Assembly: GCF_000373365.1 (NCBI RefSeq)
Contig: NZ_KB891126.1
Location: 106-64,105, forward strand
Reading direction: 5' to 3'
DNA from: Parafrankia discariae
GTDB lineage: Bacteria; Actinomycetota; Actinomycetes; Frankiales; Frankiaceae
Length of the DNA: 64,000 nt
This document shows positions 51,530-60,390 of the stretch, piece by piece. Position numbers and translations under genes: made by a program. The notes under the pieces are model-generated. The model was not told the DNA's origin. It ran no database searches and saw only the letters and a list, made by a program, of their open reading frames with translations. The stretch's first letter is position 1, and each line of letters starts with the position of its first letter.

Positions 51530-52779
51530 TGGATCCGTTGTCTGAGCGCAAGGATGGCAGGCCGGGAAGCGGGCCGCTGGCGGGTGTGCGGGTCGTCGAG
51601 CTCGCCGGCCGCGGTCCGGGGCCCTTCGGCGCGATGATCCTCGCCGATCTGGGCGCCGAGGTCGTCCGCGTCGCCCGGCTCGAGGACGTCGCGCCGAGCG
51701 AGGCGGAGAGCGCGACCGAGCGCGCCCTCAACGGGCACCGCCGGATCGATCTGCTGACCCGCGGCCGCCGGTCCGTCGCACTCGACCTCAAGCGGCCCGG
51801 CGGCGTCGAGGCCGTCCTGCGGATGGTCGACCGGGCGGACGTCCTCGTCGAGGGCTACCGGCCGGGGGTGGCCGAACGGCTCGGGCTGGGGCCGGACGAG
51901 TGCCTGCGGCGCAACCCCCGGCTGGTGTACGCGCGGATGACCGGCTTCGGGCAGGAGGGCCCCTACGCCCGCAGCCCCGGGCACGACATCAACTACGTCG
52001 CCCTCGCCGGGGCGCTGGAGCCGCTGCGCCGGCCCGGCCAGCCACCCGCCCCGCCGCTGAACCTGCTCGGCGACTTCGGCGGCGGCGGGATGCTGCTGGT
52101 CATCGGGGTGCTCGGCGCGCTGGTCGAGCGGGCCCGGTCGGGGCTCGGCCAGGTCGTCGACGCGGCGATGGTCGACGGCGTCGCGCTGCTGACCACCCTG
52201 TTCCACGGGATGCGCGCCGAGGGACTGTGGTCCGACGAGCCGGACGGCAACATCCTCAGCCTGGCGGCCCCGTTCTACAACGTCTACGAGACGTCCGACG
52301 GCCGGCACGTCGCGGTCGGCGCGGGCGAGCGCCAGTTCTACGCGGAGCTGCTCCAACGGCTCGGCCTCGGCGACGAACTGCTCCGCCAGCAGGGCGACCC
52401 GGCGACCTGGCCGGCCGGCCGGGCCGCGCTGGAGGCCGTCTTCCGCACCCGCACGCTGGCGCAGTGGACGGCCGAGCTCGAGGGCACCGACACCTGTTTC
52501 ACCCCGGTGCTGACGATGGACGAGGCCACCCGCCACCCGCACAACGTCGAGCGGCGGACCTTCATCGAGGTGGACGGCGTCGTCCAGCCGGCACCCGCCC
52601 CGCGGTTCAGCCGGACCCCGGCGGGGCCGGGCGGGCCACCCGCGGCGGCGGGCCAGCACACCCGGGAGGTCCTGCTCGACTGGGGTTTCGCGGCGGACGA
52701 GCTGGACGAGCTGCTCGACTCCGGCGCGGCCCGCCAGGCACCCACCCGCGAGACGCCCGGCGGTGACGGGCCGGCGTGA
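51529..52779 (+). CDS. CaiB/BaiF family, alpha-methylacyl-CoA racemase-like
   Basis: This 416-residue protein is in the CaiB family and has the racemase (AMACR/MCR) active-site residues: GHDINY with H152-D153, LLGDFGGG with D182, and NVYETSDG with E254. These fit the His/Asp/Glu set of mycobacterial MCR. Racemases interconvert 2R- and 2S-methylacyl-CoAs before beta-oxidation. The GTG at 51529 sits at the expected leaderless start. It converges on the membrane protein of the sigma locus, with the ends adjacent if the frame of that gene is corrected. Confidence 0.85.
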   Translation: MDPLSERKDGRPGSGPLAGVRVVELAGRGPGPFGAMILADLGAEVVRVARLEDVAPSEAESATERALNGHRRIDLLTRGRRSVALDLKRPGGVEAVLRMVDRADVLVEGYRPGVAERLGLGPDECLRRNPRLVYARMTGFGQEGPYARSPGHDINYVALAGALEPLRRPGQPPAPPLNLLGDFGGGGMLLVIGVLGALVERARSGLGQVVDAAMVDGVALLTTLFHGMRAEGLWSDEPDGNILSLAAPFYNVYETSDGRHVAVGAGERQFYAELLQRLGLGDELLRQQGDPATWPAGRAALEAVFRTRTLAQWTAELEGTDTCFTPVLTMDEATRHPHNVERRTFIEVDGVVQPAPAPRFSRTPAGPGGPPAAAGQHTREVLLDWGFAADELDELLDSGAARQAPTRETPGGDGPA

Positions 52780-53930
52780 TCAGCCGAGCCGCCAGAGCCG
52801 CCAGAGCCGGCCGAACCGCTCGCGCATCCCGCTGACCGGGGCACCGAAGCCCCGGTTCCGGGGCTGGTGGACGGCCGCCATTCCGACGGCGTCGCCACGA
52901 GCTCCAGCACGCCGCTCACGGTGGTGCCCGCCCGCGGCGCCCCGGCGGGCGCGGTGGGCGCGGTGGGGTCGCGCAGCTCGTACCCGGCCATGGCCTCGGT
53001 CCCGCTCAGGAAGACGACCGGCGTGACCCGGTCCACCGCGAGACCCGCGACCCCACCGGCCTGGCCGACCCCATCGACCTGGCCGGCCCAACCGGCCTGC
53101 CCGGTCCCACCCGCGGCGGGCGGGCCGCTGCCGGCCGATCGCCCCGTGCCGAAACAGGCCCGCACCGCGGCCTCGACCGACCTCCGCGCGCCCGCCGCGT
53201 CGGGTGGGCCCGGCGGCACCGGGCCCACCACGAGGCTGTCCGCGATCCGGGCGACCTCGTCCGCCCTGCCCCCGCCGACGCTGAGCACGAGACCCGGCCC
53301 GGGACTCCACCGCAGCGAGAACGACCGTCGGTCACCGATCCCGGTGCTGAGGAGGAACCCGTCGTGACCGTCGACGACGGCGGCCAGCACCGTGTCCCAG
53401 CCGTCGCTCGGAGCGTGCGCCACCTCGGCGGCCAGGTCGACCGCCGGCCCGCGCCGGACACCGATCCCGTACGTCGCCGGCCCCACCGGGAGGTCCCCAC
53501 CGGCACCGGGGCTCCCGGCACTGGCGTTGACGGGTCGGGCGCTGGCAAGCCGGGTGCTCGCGTCGCCGGCGGGCGCGGCGGCGTAGACCACCCGCACCTC
53601 GAAATGGTCGCGCCGCGGGCCGCGGACGTCCCGGAAGTACTCGCCCTCGCGCGACTGCCGGCGGAACCCGGCGGGAACCCACCCGACGCCCACTCCCCAG
53701 ACCTGGTCCCGGATCTCACCGACGGCGCCGAGCCGGCTCGGCGCGTCATGGGTGGTGCGCTGCTTCGCCGGTACGACGGCGCTGGTGGCAAGGACGGTGC
53801 TGACAGCGAGGACGGCCGCCAGCATCACGGCCGCGACGACTACGGGTAACCTCCGGAGCCGCCGGGCATCGGGGACGGCTGTGGTGTCCTTGGGCCCGCT
53901 GAAGGGACGGCCCCGATGTCTCCTGGTCAC
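52780..53930 (-). CDS. Membrane-anchored paralogue of the sigma-locus protein, probably frameshifted
   Basis: Read from GTG 53930 (overlapping the stop of the upstream gene) it has an N-terminal membrane helix (VVVAAVMLAAVLAVSTVLAT) and an outside domain similar to its neighbour: VWGVGVGWVPAGF, IADSLVVGPVPPGP and VVFLSGTEAM. The frame stays open to 52338, across the convergent racemase gene. A shift near 52880-52892 instead leads to GMAAVHQPRNRGFGAPVSG and ends RLWRLWRLG with a stop at 52780, next to the racemase stop. I take that as the natural end. Function unknown. Confidence 0.6.
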
Positions 53931-55051
53931 GAGATGGTGATCGGTGGGCAGATCAGCGCCAACGTCATGTGGGCGCAGTAGTCCTGTTGTCGGACCTTCC
54001 ATCCGTCGGCGGTTCGGATCATGCGGACGGAGGCGGGCCATGAGATCTTGCTCATCGCGCGGCCCTGCCATTCCTGGGCGTTGATCAGAAGGGTGATCAT
54101 TGCTTCGGTCTCGCTCAGGAAGGTGACCGGCCCGGTCGACGTCACCTGGATGCTCTCCACCCGCTTCCGATCGGTCCGTACCCCCTCGGCCATGGCCGCG
54201 CGCAGGCCGTCGCCGCCCTCCACCCGGTCGAGGGCGGCCCACGGGGCCGTTCCGGAGCCGGGAGTGAAGGCGTCGCGCGCCGCCTGCTCGACCTGGAGCG
54301 ACTGTCCCGGGTCCCGAGGACCGCGCGGCGCCGGCCCGACGACGAGACTCTCGGCGATCTTCCGTATGTCGGCCTCCGACGGCCCCCACACGGTGAGCAC
54401 CACCGCCGGCTCCGGACTCCAGGCCAGCCAGTAGATCAGGTTCTCCGCGCCGTCGCTCATCGTGTACGTGTAGGTCCGGTGGCCACCCACACCCGATGTC
54501 AGTCTCGGTCTCCCCAGGACGGGGTGGACGGCCACTTCGTTCATCTGCCGCATCCTGGCGTCAAGATCTACTTTGGGATCGCGGCTGACCGCCACCGTGT
54601 AGTTGGGGCTTTCCGGTGTGTATCGGACGATGCGGGGAGAGAACCTCCCGGTCGTCGGAAGGCTGCTGTAGTCGGTGGCGATCTGAGACGGCCCGAGGTC
54701 CGAGCCCGGTCCCAGGAGGTCCTCGGGCTGGCGCGAGCGCACGCCGTAGCCGTCGGGGAGCCAGTGGACGTCCACCCCGTAGGCCGTGTCGAGCGGCGGG
54801 CTCAGGACGCTGATGCCGGCGGGGTACGCCGCCGATCTCCTCTCGGGGAGGATCTGTGGAATGACCACCGCGCCGACGGCCGCGACGGCCAGCGCCATGG
54901 CGGCGGCGAGCGCCTTGCGCCGTCGACGGCGGCGCCCGCGTTCGATCACTTGTCGCGCCAGGCCGGATGGCTGCTGGATGGTCCGGGCGGCCGAGGTCAT
55001 CGTCGCGCGCAGGTGCAGCTCGAACCCGGTGTCCGGGTCTGGGCCAGTCAT
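53927..55051 (-). CDS. Membrane-anchored protein of the SigE-type sigma operon
   Basis: This 374-residue protein has a basic cytoplasmic N-terminus, one membrane helix (about 47-67, KALAAAMALAVAAVGAVVIP) and a large extracytoplasmic part (GVDVHWLPDGYGVRSRQPED, IAESLVVGPAPRGPRDPG). The topology fits an anti-sigma factor for the preceding ECF gene, but no known anti-sigma domain is seen. Its ATG overlaps the sigma stop and its stop overlaps the next start. The next gene is a diverged copy. Confidence 0.7.
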   Translation of the reverse strand: MTGPDPDTGFELHLRATMTSAARTIQQPSGLARQVIERGRRRRRRKALAAAMALAVAAVGAVVIPQILPERRSAAYPAGISVLSPPLDTAYGVDVHWLPDGYGVRSRQPEDLLGPGSDLGPSQIATDYSSLPTTGRFSPRIVRYTPESPNYTVAVSRDPKVDLDARMRQMNEVAVHPVLGRPRLTSGVGGHRTYTYTMSDGAENLIYWLAWSPEPAVVLTVWGPSEADIRKIAESLVVGPAPRGPRDPGQSLQVEQAARDAFTPGSGTAPWAALDRVEGGDGLRAAMAEGVRTDRKRVESIQVTSTGPVTFLSETEAMITLLINAQEWQGRAMSKISWPASVRMIRTADGWKVRQQDYCAHMTLALICPPITIS

Positions 55052-55575
55052 GGGGTGCTGCTCCTTTCCGCTGGGGTGTACTCCGGGCCGAGGACGGTGC
55101 GCAGCCGGGCGAGGCCGCGGGCGGCATGGGTTTTGACGCTGCCCGGGGCGCAGCCGACGGCGGCCGCTATCTGGGTCTCGCTGAGGTCGTCGAAGTAACG
55201 CAGCACGATCACCGCGCGTTGGCGCGGTGGGAGCTGGCGCAGCGCGGTGAACAGCTGGTCGCGGGTGGAGAGCGCGTCCGTGCTGTCCGGGGCGCTGTCC
55301 GCGATCGGCTCCGTGGCGATGTCGAGCGGGTCCTCGCGGAAGCGCCGCCGGCGCCGTCGGCTGGCGGCGGCGTTGACGAGCGCCCGCCGCACGTAGGCGT
55401 CGGGGTCGTCGACGCGGCGCCAGTGTCGGTAGACGCGCAGCAGGACATCCTGGAGCAGGTCCTCGCCCGTGTGCGGGTCACCGGCCAGGAAGACGGCGGT
55501 GCGCAGCATCGCGGTGCCGCGGTTGGCGACGAAGAGCTCGAACACCGCCGTCTTCGAGGCGGAGTGTTCCGCCAT
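55048..55575 (-). CDS. ECF RNA polymerase sigma factor, SigE family
   Basis: This 175-residue sigma factor has region 2 (LFVANRGTAMLRTAVFLAGD, GEDLLQDVLLRVYRHW) and region 4 (RQLPPRQRAVIVLRYFDDLS, then CAPGSVKTHAARGLARLR). It fits the SigE/TIGR02983 type of actinobacteria. ATG 55575 has GGGAGGGG six bases upstream; a same-frame start 12 codons earlier has none. It is first in a three-gene unit with two related membrane proteins, a typical signal-transduction layout. Confidence 0.93.
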   Translation of the reverse strand: MAEHSASKTAVFELFVANRGTAMLRTAVFLAGDPHTGEDLLQDVLLRVYRHWRRVDDPDAYVRRALVNAAASRRRRRRFREDPLDIATEPIADSAPDSTDALSTRDQLFTALRQLPPRQRAVIVLRYFDDLSETQIAAAVGCAPGSVKTHAARGLARLRTVLGPEYTPAERSSTP

Positions 55576-55690
55576 TGATGCCCCTCCCAGCCGCGATCCT
55601 CGGCTCCCCACTGGATGCCGCCGGAACGTCAGTCACCTTCAAGACGCCGGCGGGTGGGAAACCGGTGGACACGCGACCCGAGGAAATGCG

Positions 55691-55739
55691 AAAAAATTGT
55701 GCGGACGGCCCCGGACGGGAAACCGGGGCCGTCCGCACA
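55691..55739 (-). terminator. Intrinsic terminator of the double-CaiB gene
   Basis: A perfect 17-bp stem (55698-55714 with 55723-55739) and an 8-base loop are followed, on the minus strand, by TTTTTT (55696-55691). It lies 20 bp after the stop at 55760. This is the clearest terminator in the window. Confidence 0.85.
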
Positions 55740-55759
55740 GGGTCAGCCGGCGGGCAGGG

Positions 55760-58180
55760 TCAGCCGGCGGGCACGGCCTCCGGCCGGGGGATGGCGCCGG
55801 CGGCTACCAGGGCGGCCCGCTCGTCGGCGTCGAAGCCAAGGGCGTCAAGCACCTCGTGGGTGTGCTCGCCCAGCCGGGGGATGGCCCGCGGGGCGCCGGG
55901 CCGGGCCGCCGGGCCGAGCCACAGGGGGAACGCCGGCTGGTCGAGCCGGCCCCGCTCACCCCAGTCGAAGCTGACGACCCGGCCGAGCTGCTGGTTGACC
56001 GGGTCGTCGACCAGCCGGGCGATGAACCCCGTGCGGTCCACCTCGGCGACGAGTTCCGCGGGTACCCCGGCCGCCTGCAGCCGGGCCACCCAGTCCGCGG
56101 CGGCACCGGTGCGGAAGACCTTCTCCAGCAGCTCCTCGGCGGGCTGGCGCTCGCCGCGCCGCGTCCGCAGCGGCGGCGGGTCCTGCGGCAGGCCGACGTC
56201 CGCGGCGCCCTCGCCTGTCGCGACCCCACCTGTCGCGACCCCGCCCGCCACGGCCTCGCGCAGCCGTCGCCAGGCCGCCGTGTCGGGCACCGCGAGGGCG
56301 AGCCACCCGCCGTCGCCGCACCGGTAGATCCGGTACGCGGCGCCGTAGCCGGTCTGGTCGTGGTCCAGAACCGGGCCCTCGACGACGGCGCCGTCCGCGA
56401 CGAACGCGCCGGACTTCAGCATCAGGGCCGCACCGAGCAGGGACGTCCGCACCGACTGGCCCGTGCCGCCGCCGCGGCGGCGCGCGTAGAGGCCGGCGAG
56501 CACCGCGCACGCCGCCACCCAGCCGCTGGTGACGTCGATCGCGCCCCAGACGAGGAACGTCGGTGGCTGGTCCGTCCCGCCCTGGGCCGCCTCGACGCCG
56601 GACAGCGCCTGCATCAGATGGTCGTTGGCGGGCAGCGGAGCGCGGGGGCCGGTCGCGCCGAAGCCGCTGGAGTGGCTGTAGACGACGCCGGGATTGGCGG
56701 CGCGCACCGTCGCCTCGTCGTAGCCGAGCCGCTCGGCGAGGCCCACCCGCGCGTTGTGGTGCACGACGTCGCTCCAGCGGAACAGCCGGTCGAGAACGTC
56801 CGCGGCGCCGGGCGCCTTCATGTCCATCGCGACGGCCCGCTTGCCGCGCTGGCCGGCGGCGAACATGGGCTCCATGCTTCGGTGGACGTCCCCGGTGCCC
56901 GGCTCCAGTTTGATCACGTCGGCGCCGAGCTCGGCGAGGATCAGTGGGGCGATCGGCCCGGCCAGGTAGGCCGACACGTCGAGGACGCGGACGCCGGTGA
57001 GCAGCCGCGCGCCCGGGGTCGGGGTGGTGCCCGGGGTCGGGGTGGCGGCGGCCCATGGAGTCACCTGGCCGACCGGCCCCAGCGTCGTGATGGTGCCGTG
57101 GTCGGGGTCGGCGCGCTCCACGCTCAGCCCGATCTCCCGCACGTGCGGGTCCAGCAGTGCCTCGCCGGGGCGGAGCACCGGCTCGCAGCGGAAGTTCGCC
57201 CCGGCCAGGTCCCGCAGCCACCAGGACCGGTCGCGGGCGGCGAACGCGCGGGTCCACCGCTCGCCGCGCTCGGCCATCGCACCGGACACCAGGTCGGCGG
57301 TGTAGCCGTGCTCGCTCGGCGGCTCGTTCATGTGCTCGAGGAACGCCTCGTAGGCACCCTTGGCGCCGAACCACAGCTGGACGTACCCGCCGTCGGCGCA
57401 CCGGTAGGCCAAAGTCTCGGCGGGCCCCTGCTCCTTCCAGAGCAGCCTGGTCGACGGCGAGGGATTCTCCACCCGTCCGATGATCATCGGCAGGATCGCC
57501 TGCAGGCCGTCGACGAGCGAGGTCTCGGCCCAGCCGCCGACGCCGGTCGACTCCCGCTCGTAGAGCCCGGCCAGGGCGCCCACCGTCGCCGCGAGACCGG
57601 CGCCCGCGCTGGCCACGGTGAGGTCGGCGAACGCCGGGCCGGGGCGGTTCGCCCGGATCTGGGTGAGCAGGCCGGACCGGGCCGCCAGCAGGATCTCCAG
57701 CCCCTCGGTCCCGCCCCCGGCGTTGAAACCGGTCCCGACGCGGACGGCGACCAGCCGCGGGTTGGCCCGGCCGAGGTCCGCGCAGCCCAGCCCCCGCAGC
57801 TCGATCGTCTCCTCCGGCCCGGCGAGGAGGATGACGTCGGCGTCGCGGGCGAGCGCGGCGATGGTCTCCGCCGCCGCGGGCTCACCCTCGTCCACCTCGA
57901 CGATCCGCTTGCCGTGGTCCCAGACCCGGTTGAACTCCACCCCGGTGTCCAGGGCGGGACGGCGGCGCGGGCGCACCCGCGTCACCCGCGCGCCGAAGTC
58001 GCGCAGCAGCGCGCCGGGGAGGCTGGCGGCGAGCCCCGCGCCGACCGCGGTCACCCCCAGGGCGACCTCGACCACCCGAATCCCGGCCAACGGAGCGGCG
58101 CTGACAGCGCCGTCAGCGGCGGTGGTGCCGTCGGCCGGCCGCGGTAACTCCGAGTCCGATCGTGATGTTGCCGTGCTCAT
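55760..58180 (-). CDS. Tandem CaiB/BaiF CoA-transferase (two-domain)
   Basis: This 806-residue protein carries two CaiB folds: about 25-395 (APLAGIRVVEVALGVTAVGA, GFNAGGGTEGLEILLAA) and 405-806 (LLTGVRVLDVSAYLAGPIAP, AVRAANPGVVYSHSSGFGAT). Usual family members have about 400 residues and work as dimers, so the fusion makes a built-in pair. The second half keeps the typical start and GHSSGFG-like stretch better than the first. The ATG at 58180 has GGAGGGG four bases upstream. Which acyl-CoA it uses is unknown. It is divergent from the WS/DGAT gene. Confidence 0.87.
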   Translation of the reverse strand: MSTATSRSDSELPRPADGTTAADGAVSAAPLAGIRVVEVALGVTAVGAGLAASLPGALLRDFGARVTRVRPRRRPALDTGVEFNRVWDHGKRIVEVDEGEPAAAETIAALARDADVILLAGPEETIELRGLGCADLGRANPRLVAVRVGTGFNAGGGTEGLEILLAARSGLLTQIRANRPGPAFADLTVASAGAGLAATVGALAGLYERESTGVGGWAETSLVDGLQAILPMIIGRVENPSPSTRLLWKEQGPAETLAYRCADGGYVQLWFGAKGAYEAFLEHMNEPPSEHGYTADLVSGAMAERGERWTRAFAARDRSWWLRDLAGANFRCEPVLRPGEALLDPHVREIGLSVERADPDHGTITTLGPVGQVTPWAAATPTPGTTPTPGARLLTGVRVLDVSAYLAGPIAPLILAELGADVIKLEPGTGDVHRSMEPMFAAGQRGKRAVAMDMKAPGAADVLDRLFRWSDVVHHNARVGLAERLGYDEATVRAANPGVVYSHSSGFGATGPRAPLPANDHLMQALSGVEAAQGGTDQPPTFLVWGAIDVTSGWVAACAVLAGLYARRRGGGTGQSVRTSLLGAALMLKSGAFVADGAVVEGPVLDHDQTGYGAAYRIYRCGDGGWLALAVPDTAAWRRLREAVAGGVATGGVATGEGAADVGLPQDPPPLRTRRGERQPAEELLEKVFRTGAAADWVARLQAAGVPAELVAEVDRTGFIARLVDDPVNQQLGRVVSFDWGERGRLDQPAFPLWLGPAARPGAPRAIPRLGEHTHEVLDALGFDADERAALVAAGAIPRPEAVPAG

Positions 58181-58716
58181 CGAGCCCCTCCAACCAGGTG
58201 GCGGCCGGCGGGACCCGTCAGCCGAGGGAGAATGTCGACGTGGACGTCGGCCAACTCTCCCCGGCGGGCGCGGTGACGTGCAAGGCCACCGTCGGCGACC
58301 GCCCGCCGGCCTGACCTGCGTCCTGTCGCCGGCGGGGCCCGCGGCGCCCGCCGGCGGGACCTGTGGTGCGCCACTGCGTGACCTGCGGTGGTCTGACCAG
58401 CTGACCCAATTAACCCGTTTCGCCTCCTTTATGGCACTTTGGTGCGCCCGACCGAAGGTACCGTGGTCATAGCCGGACGCGGCGTATGCGCTGGTCACCC
58501 CCAATGATCGCTGCAGGTTGCAGATCGCTTGCTGTGCGTCTCCGATCGGCGACGAGAGACCTCCACCACAACTGCGGATGTTCCTGTCGGTACTGGCAGT
58601 AATCAATGCATGGGTATAGGTATCTCTCGCGCACAGTCGCGCCGATCCGCCAGGACCGTTGATCAGTTGGTTCCGGCCTGTACCCGACGCCCGCGGACGG
58701 GTTGGGGCAGCGTCTG
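58181..58716. other. Intergenic region between divergent CaiB and WS/DGAT genes
   Basis: About 535 bp without a gene. The part 58390-58640 is less GC-rich and is a likely promoter region for both sides, but no -35/-10 pair stands out. Short inverted words (GATCGCTGCAGG / TTGCAGATCGC, about 58505-58530) occur. Confidence 0.5.
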
Positions 58717-60303
58717 ATGGGTCTGCTCGACGCGATCACGAACATGGGCCACACTCCGGCGCACGTCCGCCCGCTGACCCCGGGCGACCGCGCCTATCTC
58801 GCCTTCGTCCGCCGCAATCCCGGCGAGTACCAGGACATCGGCGCGCTGCTGCACTTCGACGGCGCCCCGCTGGACCTGCCGGCCCTGCGGGCCCACGTGG
58901 CCGAGCGGCTGCGTGACCCGCGGGCGCGGATGTTGACCGACCGTCTCGACACGGTGCGGGTCTGGTCCCCGGAGCGGGGAGCGTCGGCCGAGGAGACCCG
59001 CTGGGTCTCCGACCCCGACATGAACCTCGACGACCACGTCGTCGCCGTCGACCTGCCCCCCGCCGACGGGGCCACCGCGACGGGCCAGGCCGCGGACGCC
59101 GCCCACGACGTCCGGCTGCGGGCCGCCGTCGACGCGATCGCCGCCCGGCCGATCGACCTCACCCGGCCGCCGTGGATGCTCTACCTGCTGCGTGACCCGA
59201 CCCCGGGCGCGACGGGCACCGCGCTGGTCTACCGCTCCAGCCACGTCCAGCAGGACGGCTTCGCGCTCTACCGGGTGATGCACCTGCTGTTCGGCGAGAG
59301 CGACGAGGTCGATCTCGGGCTGGCGCCGGCGATCCGCCGCCCCCGCCCGGCCGACTACGCCCGGTTCGTCGGCCGCGGGATCTCCTGCCTGCTGCCGACC
59401 CGGCGTCTCGAGTCCTGGGGCGGCCCGCCGAGCGGTCCGGCCCGGCACACCTGGGTGACCGTGGAGCTCGCCACGCTGCGCGCGGTGGCCCGTCAGCACG
59501 GCGTCACCGTGAACGACGTCTACCTCGCCGCGCTCGCCGGGGCCCTGCGCGCCTGGTCGCTGCCGGAGTGGGAGCGCAGCGGCCGGCAGCTGCACGCGCT
59601 GATGCCGGTCAGCATCCGCTCCGCGGCCGAGCAGGACATCCTGTCGAACCACAGCACGGGAGCGCGTGTCCCGCTGTTCTGCAGTGAGCCCGACCCGGCC
59701 CGGCGGGTGGCCCTGATCGCGGCGGAGACCCGCCGGATGAAGCAGGGCGGGCTGGGCCTGGTGGAGCGCCACCACTTCCCGCTCATGGCGGCGCGGGCCT
59801 CCCAGCGGATACTCGCCAGCGTCGGCAGCTACCCGGCGCAGATCAACAAGATGGCGGTGGTGGCGACCAACGCCCGGTCGATCCGCGGCCCGTTCTCCAT
59901 CGCCGGCCGCCGGATGACCAGCCTGGTCGGCATGGGCCCGCTGCTCGTCGGACGTCAGCACCTGGCCGTGGCGATGTTCGGCGTGGACGACCGGGTCGGG
60001 GTCACCTTCGTGGCCAGCGAGAGCGTCCCGGACCATGCCCGGCTCGCCGACCTGTGGCTGGCCGAGCTGGCCGCGCTGGGCCGCTCCGACGCGCCGGCCG
60101 GGGTGAGCGTGCCGACCCAGCGCCTGCCCGCGGCTTCGGCCGCGGTGACCGCCGTCATGGCCGGCGCGGTGCCCGGTGCCGTCTCCGGTGCCGTTTCGGG
60201 CGCTGTCTCGAATGCGGTGACCGGTGCCGTCCGGACCGAGGTCGGCGCCCTCATCCGCCCCTGGCGCCGCCGCCTCGCCACCCCGGCGACCCCCGCCGTG
60301 TGA
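58717..60303 (+). CDS. WS/DGAT-type acyltransferase with changed active-site motif
   Basis: This 528-residue protein is a wax-ester/triacylglycerol synthase-like acyltransferase. The canonical HHxxxDG is here SHVQQDG (S175, H176, D180, G181): the second His, taken as the catalytic base, is kept and the first is lost. LMPVSIRS and the C-terminal domain with GRQHLAVAMFGVDD are family-typical. Residues near 475-505 hold GAVSGAV repeats. The ATG at 58717 (weak GGGGCAG) is preferred over TTG 58702. Activity may be reduced or specialised; it would esterify acyl-CoA at the membrane. Confidence 0.82.
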   Translation: MGLLDAITNMGHTPAHVRPLTPGDRAYLAFVRRNPGEYQDIGALLHFDGAPLDLPALRAHVAERLRDPRARMLTDRLDTVRVWSPERGASAEETRWVSDPDMNLDDHVVAVDLPPADGATATGQAADAAHDVRLRAAVDAIAARPIDLTRPPWMLYLLRDPTPGATGTALVYRSSHVQQDGFALYRVMHLLFGESDEVDLGLAPAIRRPRPADYARFVGRGISCLLPTRRLESWGGPPSGPARHTWVTVELATLRAVARQHGVTVNDVYLAALAGALRAWSLPEWERSGRQLHALMPVSIRSAAEQDILSNHSTGARVPLFCSEPDPARRVALIAAETRRMKQGGLGLVERHHFPLMAARASQRILASVGSYPAQINKMAVVATNARSIRGPFSIAGRRMTSLVGMGPLLVGRQHLAVAMFGVDDRVGVTFVASESVPDHARLADLWLAELAALGRSDAPAGVSVPTQRLPAASAAVTAVMAGAVPGAVSGAVSGAVSNAVTGAVRTEVGALIRPWRRRLATPATPAV

Positions 60304-60350
60304 CTCTCCCGTTCCCTGCCGGAACCACCCCCGCGGCGGCCCGGTGATAC

Positions 60351-60390
60351 GTGGTGGGTGAGTGATCCCTGGATGTCACTCACCCACCGC
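60351..60390. terminator. Bidirectional hairpin between WS/DGAT and AraC genes
   Basis: A perfect 13-bp stem pairs GGTGGGTGAGTGA (60353-60365) with TCACTCACCCACC (60376-60388), around a 10-base loop; G-T and G-C pairs may extend it by two. The arm contains the AraC stop (60378-60376), so the hairpin follows both convergent genes. There is no T tract. Confidence 0.65.

Noticed and set aside
52338-54389. 683-residue frame spanning the sigma-locus paralogue and the racemase end
   Set aside because: Its ends lie antisense to the racemase gene and out of frame in the sigma-locus gene; only the middle part is natural. It is replaced by the 52780-53930 call.
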